Source: Argyresthia goedartella
Taxonomy: Eukaryota; Arthropoda; Insecta; Lepidoptera; Argyresthiidae
Assembly: GCA_949825045.1 (NCBI GenBank)
Contig: OX463809.1
Coordinates: 957,501 to 1,021,500, forward strand
Direction: 5' to 3'
DNA length: 64,000 nucleotides
The notes under the pieces were generated by a model, which saw nothing but the letters and a program-made list of their open reading frames with translations, was not told the DNA's origin and ran no database searches. A program made the position numbers and the translations under genes. Each line of letters opens with the position of its first letter. The stretch's first letter is position 1. Positions 32,140-43,500 of the stretch are shown here, piece after piece.

Positions 32140-32520
32140 TTATGTACACACGTATCATAAAACCTCTTTACTACGTCTAAAAACCGCACGTTAAGACCAG
32201 CATAATGTAAAACAATTTGGTAAAAACTCATTTATTATCTGAAAATTTGTACATTATGACCATAATGTACAAAAATTTGTCAAATTATGACATTCAAATT
32301 TCGAACGCCGACGCCCGCCTGCGTGCCGCTCCTACTTTGTCTCTGAAGTTGGTACTACAGAATAAGCTAAACAACTGCAGAGCAATGATTAATGCCAAAA
32401 TGCCGGTCAAACATGCGGTTCCTGAACAAAGAGAGCTTATAGAGCCCTCGGCTCGTTTCATAAACCCACTCTCGAGTATTAAAGCCCTCCATTATGTAGC
32501 AGTCACATAAACTACTATTT
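32140..32520 (+). mobile_element. MITE, copy 2 of the 6279 family
   Basis: It begins with tacacacgtatcataaaacc and ends near cattatgtagcagtcacata, with the internal hairpin gtacattatgaccataatgt (32261) and the cgccgacgcccgcctgcgtg block. Non-coding. Confidence 0.75.
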
Positions 32521-33035
32521 TGAACATTTTTATGTATGATTAGATTAAATACTATCCGATATTAATTTTGTTTTTTTATTGCAATCGCATAAAAATATGT
32601 TAAAAAATCTCTTGTTCTTTGTTGTTTGCATTCAGGTGATTTGATTGATTGATCAGATCATAATAATTGATTCAATGGTGTTTTCATTATTAAAACTTAT
32701 GAGCCCCAAATAATATCAGGTGCTTGGTTCAAGTAAAGTTGGTTTTAAGTTTTTATAGTAAATAAAATAATTGTAAGGTTTACCTTCAGATATCACTCAC
32801 TATAACGGTTTCCCATAAGTAGTTAAACAGTTTGCGAAAAATATTTTGTTTTGTGGGTAAATTCTGAGGTCCAGTCAGTATTTTAGTAGCATTTTTGAGA
32901 TATTATGATAAAAATTCGTGGATTATTTGTCTAGCGTTTAAATACATACCTTAAACAATATACTTAAAATACGCATGTTTTGCTTGTTTGCAAATGGAAA
33001 GGAAGTGCGCGAAAAAAATTGCAGTTCCAGGTTAC
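32521..33035. other. No gene recognised
   Basis: AT-rich intergenic DNA without a supportable ORF or repeat assignment. Confidence 0.4.
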
Positions 33036-33039
33036 AAAC

Positions 33040-33175
33040 AGATAGCGTCACGCCTTTTCCCACACGGATTAGCAGAGGTACAGTTGCTCCTACGTTCAGC
33101 CAGTCACGCAATACTCCATTTTCAATACACTGGGATTCGAATCTGAAACTCCTGTGTGACCACTAGAACACGGAC
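33040..33175 (-). repeat. tRNA-headed SINE, copy 3 (reverse)
   Basis: It reads gcgtcacgccttttcccaca through the conserved cagccagtcacgcaatactc block to gattcgaatc, the reversed box B of the head. Somewhat diverged and internally deleted. Confidence 0.6.
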
Positions 33176-33644
33176 GGACGGCTCTTTCACGGCATGGTAG
33201 TCTTGTTCATTTCTTATTACGTGCGACATAGGGACTACGGTCGCCCAGCACTGGGGACTGGGGTATCTCTCCCTGAACGGGTCAGTACAGGCGAATAAAG
33301 GAATTGTTATTGCCTTATCAGACGGAGGCTTACTCAGGATTTATCTTGATGTATGTCGGGGAAATATTTGATAAGAAGCTTTTGTGCTTTTAATTGGATA
33401 TTTTGTGGTCAATTATCGTCGTTCTCGAAGATTGGGAAAAGATCGTCCTAAGCTATTATCTGTTTTTTCATTAGCTGCCGAAAAAGAATGCGGCAGTGAT
33501 AATATTGTAAAATACATAATTGGACTCAGTAGATAACTTATCCAAAAAATAATTTATTAATACAAGGACGTAGTACACATATTTTCTTCTCGAAACTTAT
33601 ATGGTATCAATTGGTTTTCACGTATTGACAACACTGTGTTGTGA

Positions 33645-34152
33645 GGCCGGTCCACACTGGACGAATGTGGCGAACGGAAGCGACTAAATAAAACAAAAAA
33701 GGCTGTTTCCTAATTATTCATATAATCATTTTGTCTGATAAGCGTTATATTTTATTTTACAGGTATTTCAGAAAGCACTGAGGCAAAACTTAAATCTAGG
33801 TTTCTCGGTGCGGCTATTTTCATACTCTACGTGCATTCATGTGTTTTTAATAATTCGACTTGTTTGAGTAATAAATTGTACTAATAGCCACGTTTTGGTT
33901 TCTTTCATTATTCCTTTAAAAGTATGTGGTCCACGGATTATATGATTCATTTGGCAAGGATGAAACGAAACACCTTTGAAAAAATGTTGTCTAATGGTTT
34001 TGTGAAGAAAAGCGATATTCATTTTCAGCTGACGCAATCAGGCAAGGACCGCAAGGATAAATAAACCACCTTATTTACTTTACACACCACACGCTGAAGT
34101 CAGTTGCGCTCGCCGCAGCTTTTAGTCACCGCACGTCCAGTGTGGACGCGCT
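33645..34152. mobile_element. Candidate PIF/Harbinger-like non-autonomous element
   Basis: Starts GGCCGGTCCACACTGGACG; the opposite end (minus strand) reads AGCGCGTCCACACTGGACGT. These form inverted repeats sharing GTCCACACTGGACG, itself nearly palindromic. The interior of about 470 bp has no complete ORF. No target duplication was confirmed, so the superfamily is tentative. Confidence 0.45.
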
Positions 34153-34808
34153 TTGTGTAAAATGACAATGTGACTTTTTTTTTTTCGGCAGGTGAGTAAT
34201 AAATTGACTTAAGTCTTTGTTATCACTACGTCTGACAGTAAGCGCCGACTGTCATGATGCCATTTAAATTAGAGACGCCGCGGCGCCGCAAACTATACTC
34301 TACACACAGAAAAACGGCTTACTTGAAACTAGACAAATATGCTTAAGTCAATGCATATTTATTTTATTCAAGAAAATGGTAGTCTCATATATACTGAAAC
34401 TAACATTGTCTTAAAAATAAATCCTAGATTCTCTTGAATAATTAATTTGATTTAAGAAACTACAATTTCGTATTGAAAAAATATTTTCTGTATCATAGAT
34501 AATCTGATTTTGTTGATTGAAGAAAATCTATCGTTTTGAATGAAGACTTTTTTATTATTTAGCTTAATATTATTATTTTTTTTAATAAGAAATCTAAAGC
34601 TTTTATTTTAAAAATATGTTATTTTTATTTCTAGAATTTAGAATTCTTATTTCAAAAGCGTACTGTATATTAGGAAAACTACCAATTTCTCGCTTTAAGA
34701 TCATATTAATCTTGATGGAAAACGATATATATTTTCATCAAGAATTTATATTTCTTTCGATTCAATATATTTTTTATTGATTTTTTTCTTTTTTTCTCTG
34801 AGACTACT

Positions 34809-35047
34809 GGAAATAACCGGGTAAAACTTTACCATGTGCTAGGTTAGCAGTATCGAACAACTTTCCCAAAGGATCGTAGGTCGAAAACGAGATAAAACTT
34901 TCATACATATCCTTGTACACAGGATATGGCAATACACAGAAAGGTTTTTTTTTTTTTATTTCGACCTATATTCCTTTTGGAAAGTTCTTACATAAGTTCG
35001 GATATAGTTGGCCTAGTACACAGTTAAAATTTTACCCGCTTATTTCC
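34809..35047. repeat. Foldback MITE with ~85-bp arms
   Basis: The left arm (34809-34890, ggaaataaccgggtaaaact ... aggtcgaaa) is an imperfect inverted copy of the right arm (34959-35047, tttcgacctat ... acccgcttatttcc), with a loop of about 70 bp that contains a T run. A diverged half copy occurs at 39567-39655. Confidence 0.75.
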
Positions 35048-35194
35048 AATAACATAAACTGAAATCTATAATTAGTTGAACAAATCACAAACGTATTTCA
35101 GAGTATTCATTTATTGTCATCTTAATAACACGTTACACGATGTTTATAGTTATAGCTATGTTTATACTATGTATATAATCAATAGCTTAATCAT

Positions 35195-35263
35195 ATCAGT
35201 TACAAATCAGCCTTTCAAACTTATACAAAATCTTATCAGTTACAAATCAGCCTTTCAAACTTA
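35195..35263. repeat. 40-bp tandem duplication
   Basis: atcagttacaaatcagcctt and the following caaactta occur twice, starting at 35195 and 35235, exactly 40 bp apart. Confidence 0.8.
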
Positions 35264-35716
35264 CTGTATGTAATCAGGAACAAATTATTAATCAATTTGG
35301 TAACAAATAGCATCCATAACAATTAACGTTACTGTAACCTAATTATATTAGGTTAGGAACAATAAACATCTTTGAAAGAAATGGCTCTAATGAAAAAATG
35401 GCATTCCGACGTTGTTTTGAGATAGTAAATAATGGATTCATTAAATGAAATTAATACCATCGATTGTCAGTAGAATGTAGTTCGATATAAAGAAAATTTA
35501 TTTATGTTAGGACCTATAATTATAAAAATTATATCAGAAAATTTACTATCTCTGACTGTCGGAACACCAAACTCTTACAATCTCGTATCTTACAACGCCA
35601 GGTAATAAATCTTAAAAAATAAATCTTGGTTGGTATAATGCGATTTGTTTAATTTTTGCTGCAAGTTGTGCATTACTCGTCGGTTGTAAGTTACTCGAGT
35701 AATGTTCTATTTTTAC

Positions 35717-37304
35717 CTAACCTAACTTAACATAATAGTCTAAACCAACATTGTGTACAATTGTTGGCTGATTGTCGTACAAATCTTTGTATTTAATCAT
35801 TTTAGTCTGGCGTGTTTTTTCTACTTTATAAGCCTTGAAATGTGGGTTAAAAAATAAAGATCTCAGGTAGAAACAACCAAACATTACTTCGTTTACATCT
35901 GCCCTATAGTATATTTTGTCGATTTGGTAGTATTGAGGTTCACCTTCAGAGTCATCTGATTCACATGATATAACATCATTGACATTATATCTGATGCCAT
36001 TGCATTCGTACCACTCTACACTAAATGTGACAATGACTTCATCTTGGTTTGTTTCAATACCGACAAGTTTGCCATGATATACATTATCTATTAAACCCTT
36101 TTTAGTCGTTAACTTTAACCTTTGCTGTAGCTGGCAACGTTTGATCACAGACAACGGAAGATCTATTCGCGATGTTATAGACTGACAAACTTTTTTCAAT
36201 TCTTTGTGTTTTGATTCATATTTAAACGCACTTACAAGTATTGGCGGACCGATCTTTTTTATGATTGTTGGATAGTGCAATAAAAAATGATGTTTTGGCT
36301 TTAAAGTGCTTTGAAACAGGTTCAGATATTGCTGATGATGCTCACTGATGATGCTCTGCAAATAGTCCAGCAACTCGTAGGTAAACGTTTGGGATGTAAG
36401 TATATTTGTGATCTCTAGTAATAAAAGATAATAAGTCCAAATAGGCTCATCTGCGTTTACAAGATCGCCTACAATAAAAACGAAATTTCTAACCAGGCAT
36501 AACATCTCAGTGGCTGACATAGTAATGTGCTTGTTAATGAGATGTTGGCTATTTATGGGTGGCGGTTTATTCTTTTCACATGAATGGTATTCTGAATATT
36601 TTAGTCTGGAATTTAATTGGTCAAGTGAAAAATATTGTTTTTCAATCAAGCTAGCAATAACGTGTGCCATGGCATATCTGTGTACTCCTTCCATAAGATC
36701 ATGCATCACATCGAGAGTTTGGTTTTCGTAAATATGGAAACTCGGCAAATCGTTCCATACACAAACCTCTTTGATACCTTTTCGGTTCAAGACATCATTT
36801 TCGTACTCAGGAACTTTGCGAAGAAGGTCGTTGTCCTGCTCTATTTGTGTTTCTGAATCAGTTTTAGTGATTAAGCAAATTCTGCAAAAGTTTGTAGCCA
36901 TAAAACTTTCATACAGGCCCATTATTGAATGAAGACCCAAGTTATCCCCTGATAAAACTGTTAATACAAACTTGACTGTAACAGACATGTCAGTTAGCTT
37001 AACTGTAATACCAACTTCTTCCAAATTTTTAAGTTCCTCTATGAGAGTTCTAAAGACTAGCGCATTGCCAAAGTGTACTCGGTCCTTTGAGTAAAATAGC
37101 TGAGTCAAAAATATATTTTCCAGTCTACTAGACATGTTTGGAGGAATGGTTGCAATTGATACGTATACAGCACCTAATTTGTACTGCCCAGCATGGCTAC
37201 CAAGTGGATTTCCCGACTCGAAATCGTCAAAGTATAGAATTATTGGTAAGGTTATGTCCTCTTTAGGTTTCGATGACACGTACAAGGGACCATTTACCAA
37301 CCTA
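35717..37304 (-). CDS. Tnp2-like (CACTA/EnSpm-type) transposase, C-terminal ~528 residues
   Basis: The open frame begins after a plausible acceptor (TTTAG, 37304) and runs 528 codons to TAG. It reads PIILYFDDFESGNPLGSHAG, YKLGAVYVSI, SGDNLGLHSIMGLYESF, FCRICLITKT, TLDVMHDLMEGVHRYAMAHV and KPKHHFLLHYP. These match the animal Tnp2-related proteins I know: an LYFDD...NPLGS motif, a CxxC pair and MHDLMEG with an acidic pair. The C-terminal third (VTFSVEWYECNGIRYNVNDV) is a further conserved unit. Directly upstream in frame lie ...DYQKW and a TGA, and no N-terminal exon was found between this ORF and the SAM gene 250 bp upstream, so the N-terminus is missing or spliced from exons I could not see. 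The function is DNA transposition if complete. Confidence 0.7.
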
Positions 37305-37552
37305 AATCACCACTTCTGGTAATCGATAATATTAAATATAAATTTAACAGTATCGCGAAGGCTTTCGATACATTGTTCAAATCTTTTCATGCTTTTCATG
37401 CTGAGTATCCTAAAGCCTCAAGCCACTTACACCTTGTAGTACAAAGGTGTGTCTACAAGATTACAACAAAATATGACAATATTGTGCCGTCCATTGTTGA
37501 CGTTTTAAACTTGTAGTGATGTAGTAGTTTGGGCCTAGTTTCCTGCACTATA

Positions 37553-40500
37553 TTACCTACACTCATGCTCAAGCTCGACTAGTTTTCTTGCTTTTGCCTT
37601 CTGTTTTTGTTCTGTTATCGTAGTGTCTATATCACCAGGGTTCTGAAATCCACAAAACAATAAAAATGAATACAATAAAAATGGTTGTATGTATGTATGT
37701 ATGTATGGATGGATGGATGTATGTATGGATGGATGGATGTATGTTCAGCTGTCTAGCTAAATGGGAAGTTAAAAAATTTTTAGGCACAACATTTTGAATT
37801 GATTGACAGATGGAGGGACACGTGGGTGACAATAGGGCTCCGTTTGGACTGTTTGTACTCTTTGGGTACGGAACCCTAAAAAGTGTGTCAGATATGTGTA
37901 TGAAATAAGATAGATGATAAAACTTACCGGGCAGCAAACGAATATTGAATCCAATGCTTCTTGTGTAGTAAATTTGACTTTTTTGTTCAAGCGACCTTTT
38001 GGGGGAAGCAGATGAACCAATGCCTTTATCTGTCCAGGTATTTTCACTGTAAATTATTAGGTACATTAGCAGTTTATAGCAATGGCAATATAGCAGTTTA
38101 GAGCAGTGGTGGCTCAATTGGTAAGAGCACGAACTATCATGCAGATAGTCCGTGGTTCGATCCTCAGCTGTGGCATGTACCTCTGAATTTAATTTCATGT
38201 GTGTATCCCAATTCGGATCACCTCTCGGCGATGAAGGAAAACATCGCGAGGAAACCGGAACACCTGAAATAACGGTGTGAAATGGGCCCGGGGCACCTAT
38301 TACTATGACGGCCGCTATGGCCCACGTACAATGGATCGTAAAGGACTAAGTGCGGAAATCAAAGCATAGAACATAGAATAGGTACAATTAAAGCTCGATG
38401 CTTGGTAAGACAAGTAAAATTGAGATCATTGCGTCTACACTTAATAAAATATAAATTTGACTTACAATCATCATCCAGCTCTTCTAAAGCGCTCAAAATG
38501 CTGAGGACGTTTTCATCTTTCGACTTTTTGAATAAAATCAATTTTGTGAAGAAATCATTCCAGTTCATAAAGAATTTTAAGCCTTTGTCCGGGTGTAGCT
38601 CATCAAAGTCTAAATTAATCTGTAAGAAAATGAGTGGTTAAAACTGAGGTCACACCATAAGTCAACATCATTCATTAAGCATTTGATTGCTAAAGGCTAA
38701 TAGTATAATATGTATAATTGTAAACAGGTTGTAACAGAAACGTGAAATAAAACTTAAGGGGGTGACTCAGCTGATGATAATGAACAGGAACTCCCTTAAG
38801 TTTCATTTCACCTTCCTGTTACACCCTGTATGTATAACTATGGTTAACTTGTATAATCACATCTTGTTCCTAAATTTTAGTTTCCTTAACAAATAAAATA
38901 AAATTATGTATAGCATTGCTTACCAATTGTTCGCTCCTGATGTCGTTGAGTATAGGCCATTGAACAAAAAGATCGTGTATGTTGACATATGTTGTGCCAT
39001 CCTTACGTTCCTGGGATGTTATTTTCCACCGTTTTAATACTTCATCCCAAGGCTCAGAATTTTCTTTGAGCCATAGCTTGTCTTCGTTCAATGTTTCTAT
39101 ATGAATAAATTCTGTGTTAATAAATCATATATGCAGAGAGCAGTATAATATTGTGATAGAAATGTTACCTTACCTGCTGTGTCAGTACGAGCTGTTTTAG
39201 AACTTGCGTCGCTGTCAGTTCCAGTAGTAGATGGCCTCTTTCTCTCCCCGTACTTGAATAGTAGGTTCCGCACTTTGTCAACTAATTTTCCTTTTGAAAC
39301 CACTGGTTTTCCTGTAGGGGACTGGCCTTTTCTTACTGGGTGGATGAAATATGTTCCTGCATTTTCTTTAGGGAACAACGTGATGATCTTCGCAGCTATT
39401 ATATTATATTCCTCATGGCTTATTCGGCTGAAAATTTAAAGTATGTATCTGTAAATTCTGACATTATCAAAACTACGCCCACCAACCATTGGACATCTGA
39501 TTTCATAATACGAATCTGAGCACAAAATAACCCTGTACATAACATGTGAAAAAATATATTTTCAGATTTCGGCTTATGTTCCTTTGGGTAAGTTGTTCAG
39601 TATTATTGACCTGTCACGCTGTTAAAGTTCCATCTACTAATTTCCAGTAACCCTTCGTCTTTTCACATAGTATTTCTGCTTCACCGCATTCAATGTATTG
39701 TCTCTCCTTGTCTGGTAAGGTTGGCTGGAAGAGATCTCTTATAGAGATAAGCCCACCTTTGTGTAAATCTTCTCAAATTGTTTATAATTATTAAGTTTTG
39801 TGTGCAATAAAGGACTTATATAGTCTGTCTAGCATCTTCAAACAGCCAGGAAAGTCGCTTGTGACAGACTGACGGACAGACAAACATAATATAGGCTGAG
39901 TAATACCGGTTCACCTTTGGTACAGGGAAATGAATACTTAATTGAAATCATCCTATAAATTAAATACTTACCTGTGGACTGCGTGAGTGTAAATATGTTT
40001 TACGATAATTTCAGTCAGCTGGTTTCGTTTAGAACTGTCCAATGTTCCAAAGGTATTATAGTAATTAATTATGTGGTTCCCTCCAGCTGTTGTCTGTAAT
40101 AGGGTCTTCAGATCAAAATCTGGGAATGCCCTGGTGATGATGACATCAATATTCCCAGTACCGACACACTGAGAACTATCTTGGTGGTTATCTTCAGTGG
40201 GAGGATCAGACAAGGCTTGGCTATTGTCAGCGCAAGGATCAGACAAGGATCCACCAGCATCACTGTTTGTTTCAGTGGGGGCCTGTAAGAGTGTTACATA
40301 GTTAATACTTTCTTTCTTACCTGCAATTGTGAATGTACGGGACATACTGTCGTTGGTCAGTCATACTCAAACATAGGTTAATGTATGAATAGAACACACT
40401 AAATTGACTTAATTTTGAATTAGAATAGATCAATGCATCTCATAGGTATCACTTATCATCCTAGGACTAATGAAATAAATCAGCAAATGATCTTCAACTA

Positions 40501-41374
40501 AACTTACTTTTACTTGATACAATAGGACCACAAAGTCCACAAACATATTATTTACTTACATAAGCTGTTATCAGCTGAGCCAGCTTAATTCTTGTGCCCA
40601 AATGTGGGCACAGTTCTTTTAAATGCTCTTCAGATAATGATTGGAAGAGGTCCAAAGTTATACCGTTGCCTGAAAAGTAAACATTATTTATTTATTTTGT
40701 ACATAGTTACTGAAACACAGGGTCGCGGTATACCAAAGGGGGGCGGAACGCCCCCTCTCTATGCCCTCATTCTAGCTAGACAAGGGTAAAAAGGTATGGC
40801 TTTTTATTTAGGGTGGTCACAGGTCACAGAGGCCCGACCCCCAATCAGGATGGAGGATGCTCCGGTTCGGATGACTAGTCCAGCTACCGAATTGTGCTTG
40901 TATAACTATTCAAATATAGTGAGAAACCGTTTCGGATACAGGGAGCCTCAGAGTTTGCTGATCTGTATGCCCCATAGAGATTCACATACACAACACTAGC
41001 AGTAACCTATACTTATACACGTATACTGACTCCCAAATACCGAACATATATATAGAGCCCCATCGAGGACAGGAAGGACCCCTCGTGGAAGTTTTCCCAC
41101 TCAGCCACTCATGCATGGAGGTGCAGACTACAGGCAAAGGTCCACATCATTTCCTGTCAAGGTCATGCTACGATATGGAGTAGTGGATGGATCCACGGAA
41201 GTGAGGTGGTAATAAACGATTGTTGGGGACGCTGTTCAAGTTAGTTGCATGGCGTGGTAGGTATATCACGCGAGGCGAGTCGTAAAGGAATAAAATGAAG
41301 GTAGGTATGTACTTACGTAGGAAGTTTTCTATGATTTCTGGAGGCACGCCGTGCCTAGACAGAAAATCCTCCAT
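37553..41374 (-). CDS. SAM-domain protein, SAMD3-like, 422 aa in eight exons
   Basis: Exons 41374-41317, 40669-40560, 40282-39972, 39427-39174, 39096-38924, 38619-38466, 38046-37928 and 37642-37553 splice in consistent phase at GT-AG sites into 423 codons including the TAA, with no interruption. Residues 2-56 form a SAM domain across the first intron (MEDFLSRHGVPPEIIENFL, then ITLDLFQSLSEEHLKELC). A Ser/Asp/Gln-rich linker follows. Then come ISHEEYNIIAAKIITLFPKE, GKLVDKVRNLLFKYGERKRP, WLKENSEPWDEVLKRWKITS and INLDFDELHPDKGLKFFMNW, a layout I associate with vertebrate SAMD3-like proteins. SAM domains usually mediate protein or RNA contacts; the role here is unknown. It lies on the same strand as and 250 bp upstream of the Tnp2-like ORF, within candidate transposon ends, so it may be element cargo rather than a host gene. 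Confidence 0.78.
37686..37743. repeat. (GTAT)n/(GGAT)n microsatellite in the last intron of the SAM gene
   Basis: Alternating tgta and tgga tetranucleotides over about 58 bp. Confidence 0.9.
37790..37882 (-). repeat. Lepidopteran GGGTTCCGTACC repeat, 5' fragment (reverse)
   Basis: Contains gggtacggaaccctaaaaag and the reversed caatagggctccgtttgg block. Intronic in the SAM gene. Confidence 0.65.
38100..38345 (+). repeat. Second type of tRNA-derived SINE, in an intron of the SAM gene
   Basis: Box A-like TGGCTCAATTGGTAAGAGC and box B GGTTCGATCC are spaced as in a tRNA (38107-38163). A non-tRNA body follows (ctctcggcgatgaaggaaaa). It differs from the SINE family at 2525 and is not a functional tRNA, since the cloverleaf lacks a proper acceptor stem. 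Confidence 0.75.
39567..39655. repeat. Half copy of the 34809 foldback element
   Basis: The run from tttcggcttatgttcctttg to catctactaatttcc parallels the right arm at 34959-35047. It lies in the intron between SAM exons 3 and 4. Confidence 0.6.
40690..41310. other. First large intron of the SAM gene, GC-richer unidentified sequence
   Basis: It contains the block gtataccaaaggggggcgga ... cagaggcccgacccccaatc, which has no ORF or match elsewhere in the window. It is probably an old retroelement piece; I could not place it. Confidence 0.35.
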
Positions 41375-42274
41375 CTGTGCAATGCTTAATTGTGAACAGA
41401 TTGTGAATGGAGAATTTCAACCACAATTTTAACACTTACTTTTGCACTAATAACGACGAACAAGTGGAACAAGCACCGTCCAAACACAAACAAACGAAAT
41501 GGAATGGCGCCAATGCCGGCCTCCGACACAGAATAGAAACAAACATGTTGTGACAGGAATCAGTGTGGCCAGCCAAGAACATTTACTTGTACCAATAATA
41601 TATAGTATTGATTTCATTTGTACTGCTTTGAAAGAAAATGATAATTACTTAGAACAAGGAAATAAGTAATCTAATACAGAAAGAGCTGATTAGTTAACTG
41701 AAGAACTAATAATTTTATGTTAAAATAACAAATAGTCAAATCAACAAAATCCGTTGTCTAAAGGAGCTTCAAGAAATTTTATTTTCAATCCAAGACTCAG
41801 ACGTGTATTAATTTGAAATTTATTGTCTTATGCCAATTTTCTTTTAATTCTTAATTTGAAGAAAAAATTTATCTCGGTTTAATACAACATTTCATGGATA
41901 TAAAAACATATTTCCTTGATTCTGAAATAATGTATTATTTTGTTTTGACTATTTATTGTATTGAGTCACAATTAATAATACTTGTTTTGAGTAAAATAAT
42001 CTTAATTATACAAAATATTTTTAGAAAATGAATTTTCTTGATCTAAGATTTCTTTTTTATCTGTGTACAGATTAAAAAAACAACTAGAACAAGGCACAAA
42101 CAAAGCAAAATCGAGAAACAAGTAAAATAACAGAATAACATGATTATAAGCCTAGTCTAATTATTGAAATTTGTGCGAAGTTGTAAGTGCGAGTCAGACT
42201 CGCGCAGGAAGTACAAAGAAACTGAATTAGCTGGGCCGGGCTGCATACTATAGTTTATTCGCCAAAACGAAGTA

Positions 42275-42291
42275 GGGGGGGGGGGGGGGGG
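42275..42291. repeat. Homopolymer of 17 G
   Basis: Uninterrupted G run just right of the candidate CACTA element. Tracts like this are prone to slippage and G-quadruplex formation. Confidence 0.95.
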
Positions 42292-43000
42292 TAGCGAAAC
42301 GTAAACGTTAAAACGAGTCGATAGAGCGTTGTCTCTGTTACACAATTCCACACAAAAGACAAGAAAAAAAGCGTTAGTGGTAAACCGATAAGAGTAATGG
42401 CGCATTCATTTATTAAAAAAACACGCTCGTTCCTACTTCCTCGTGTCGGAGAATATACTTTTTATCACACCTGCTCTGAAAATACATACTAATTATACCA
42501 ATTAGAGGGAAGAAACGCCTTTATCCCGCCCTTCAAATCCTTTCATCCCAAGGTATGGAAGTTTGTATGAAAATCCTTCCGACCCAAGGGTGGGAAGTAT
42601 GTATGAAATTCCATTACATACCCGTTTTTTTTTTTATTTGTCAGCAGTCATACTGCAATGAGACTTTAACTGTCTACTTATTAAATTTCAAGTAAATTGT
42701 TACTGGCCACATACAGTTTTTTTTTACCAGTTACCAACCTCCTTGGTGCATACAGAAAATTAAAAACAAAATTATTTTTGTATATAAAACGCGCGGAATC
42801 ACGGAAGAAGTGGCTGCATGACCTTATGATCTTAGCCTACTCCAGAAACGGGCGAATAAAAAAAGGAAAAGCCCGCGCATTTTCGCAAAAACTTCGATTG
42901 ATTTAGCATTTATCTTTGTGTTTTTTGTAAAATATGGATGCATTTATGTCTATAATTTTCCTCGTAGGTGTAATAAAAAGCACTATACATACCTCAGGAT
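42292..43000. other. No gene recognised
   Basis: AT-rich DNA with two related short units near 42540-42620 (cccaaggtatggaagtttgt and cccaagggtgggaagtatgt). No coding signal. Confidence 0.4.
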
Positions 43001-43087
43001 AAAGTACAGTTCCATACATCAAATGGTTTGCGCCCCTCGCAAGCTCGTGGCGCAAATGCCATAATCTCGGTATGGAACTGTCACTTT
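43001..43087. repeat. Imperfect 87-bp hairpin, MITE-like
   Basis: aaagtacagttccatac pairs with gtatggaactgtcacttt, and inner gtttgcgcc pairs with ggcgcaaat. No target duplication was identified. Confidence 0.6.
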
Positions 43088-43399
43088 CTTCCCTCTGAAG
43101 TAATGTACTATTACATATTTGTATATCTGTTTTTAAGACTAAGGTTTATTACTCTTCTTACTCACTCCTTCAAACATCTCGGTATTATTCTGTTTAACTG
43201 TGTAACGGCTGGCGCGCAGGCGCAGTAGTGAACTCTTCTCTCTGAGTTAATTGTCGATGTAATTGATGAAGAATCGGGCTGTGAAAGATTCACCCTAGGC
43301 CCATGTTCGAAGGCAAAAAATATAATGATCACCAAAATATTTTTTTCCTACCCAAAATGGGTAAATGGTCACCAAAGTTGCAGAAAATATCAGAGCAAA

Positions 43400-43500
43400 A
43401 TACTGCGGTAGCTTAGGTGAAGAGTAAAGAGGGTGAGCGAAGCGAAAGACCCTTTTATCCTTCGTGTTAGGTTGAACATGTAAGAACATCAAAAAATATT
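43400..43500 (+). repeat. Hairpin-bearing repeat, copy 2
   Basis: gcggtagcttaggtgaagag, a gagcgaagcgaaag loop, ccttcgtgttaggttgaaca and catgtaagaacatc match the 31985 copy; the stem is less perfect. Confidence 0.6.

Larger units (their letters stand above)
34305..42065 (-). mobile_element. Candidate CACTA/EnSpm-like element with a Tnp2-like ORF and a SAM-domain gene
   Basis: Left end CACAGAAAAACGG and right end (minus strand) CACAGATAAAAAAG form short inverted repeats. TACA lies directly outside both ends (34301-34304, 42066-42069). About 500 bp next to each end are AT-rich and dotted with TCAAGAAA-type motifs in both orientations, resembling CACTA subterminal repeats. Inside, on one strand, are an intact spliced SAM gene (41374-37553) and the Tnp2-like ORF (37304-35717). 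Other repeats inserted into introns and flanks. The ends are short, so the boundaries are a hypothesis. Confidence 0.5.

Noticed and set aside
37686..37743. CRISPR-like regular repeats
   Set aside because: A plain tetranucleotide microsatellite; eukaryotic context, no spacers.
38103..38170. Possible tRNA gene (box A and box B present)
   Set aside because: No acceptor-stem pairing, and the sequence continues into a SINE body; a tRNA-derived SINE explains it better.
37632..38198. 188-codon minus-strand ORF with HPSIHTYIH repeats
   Set aside because: It translates the tetranucleotide microsatellite and reads through SAM-gene exon 38046-37928 in the wrong frame.
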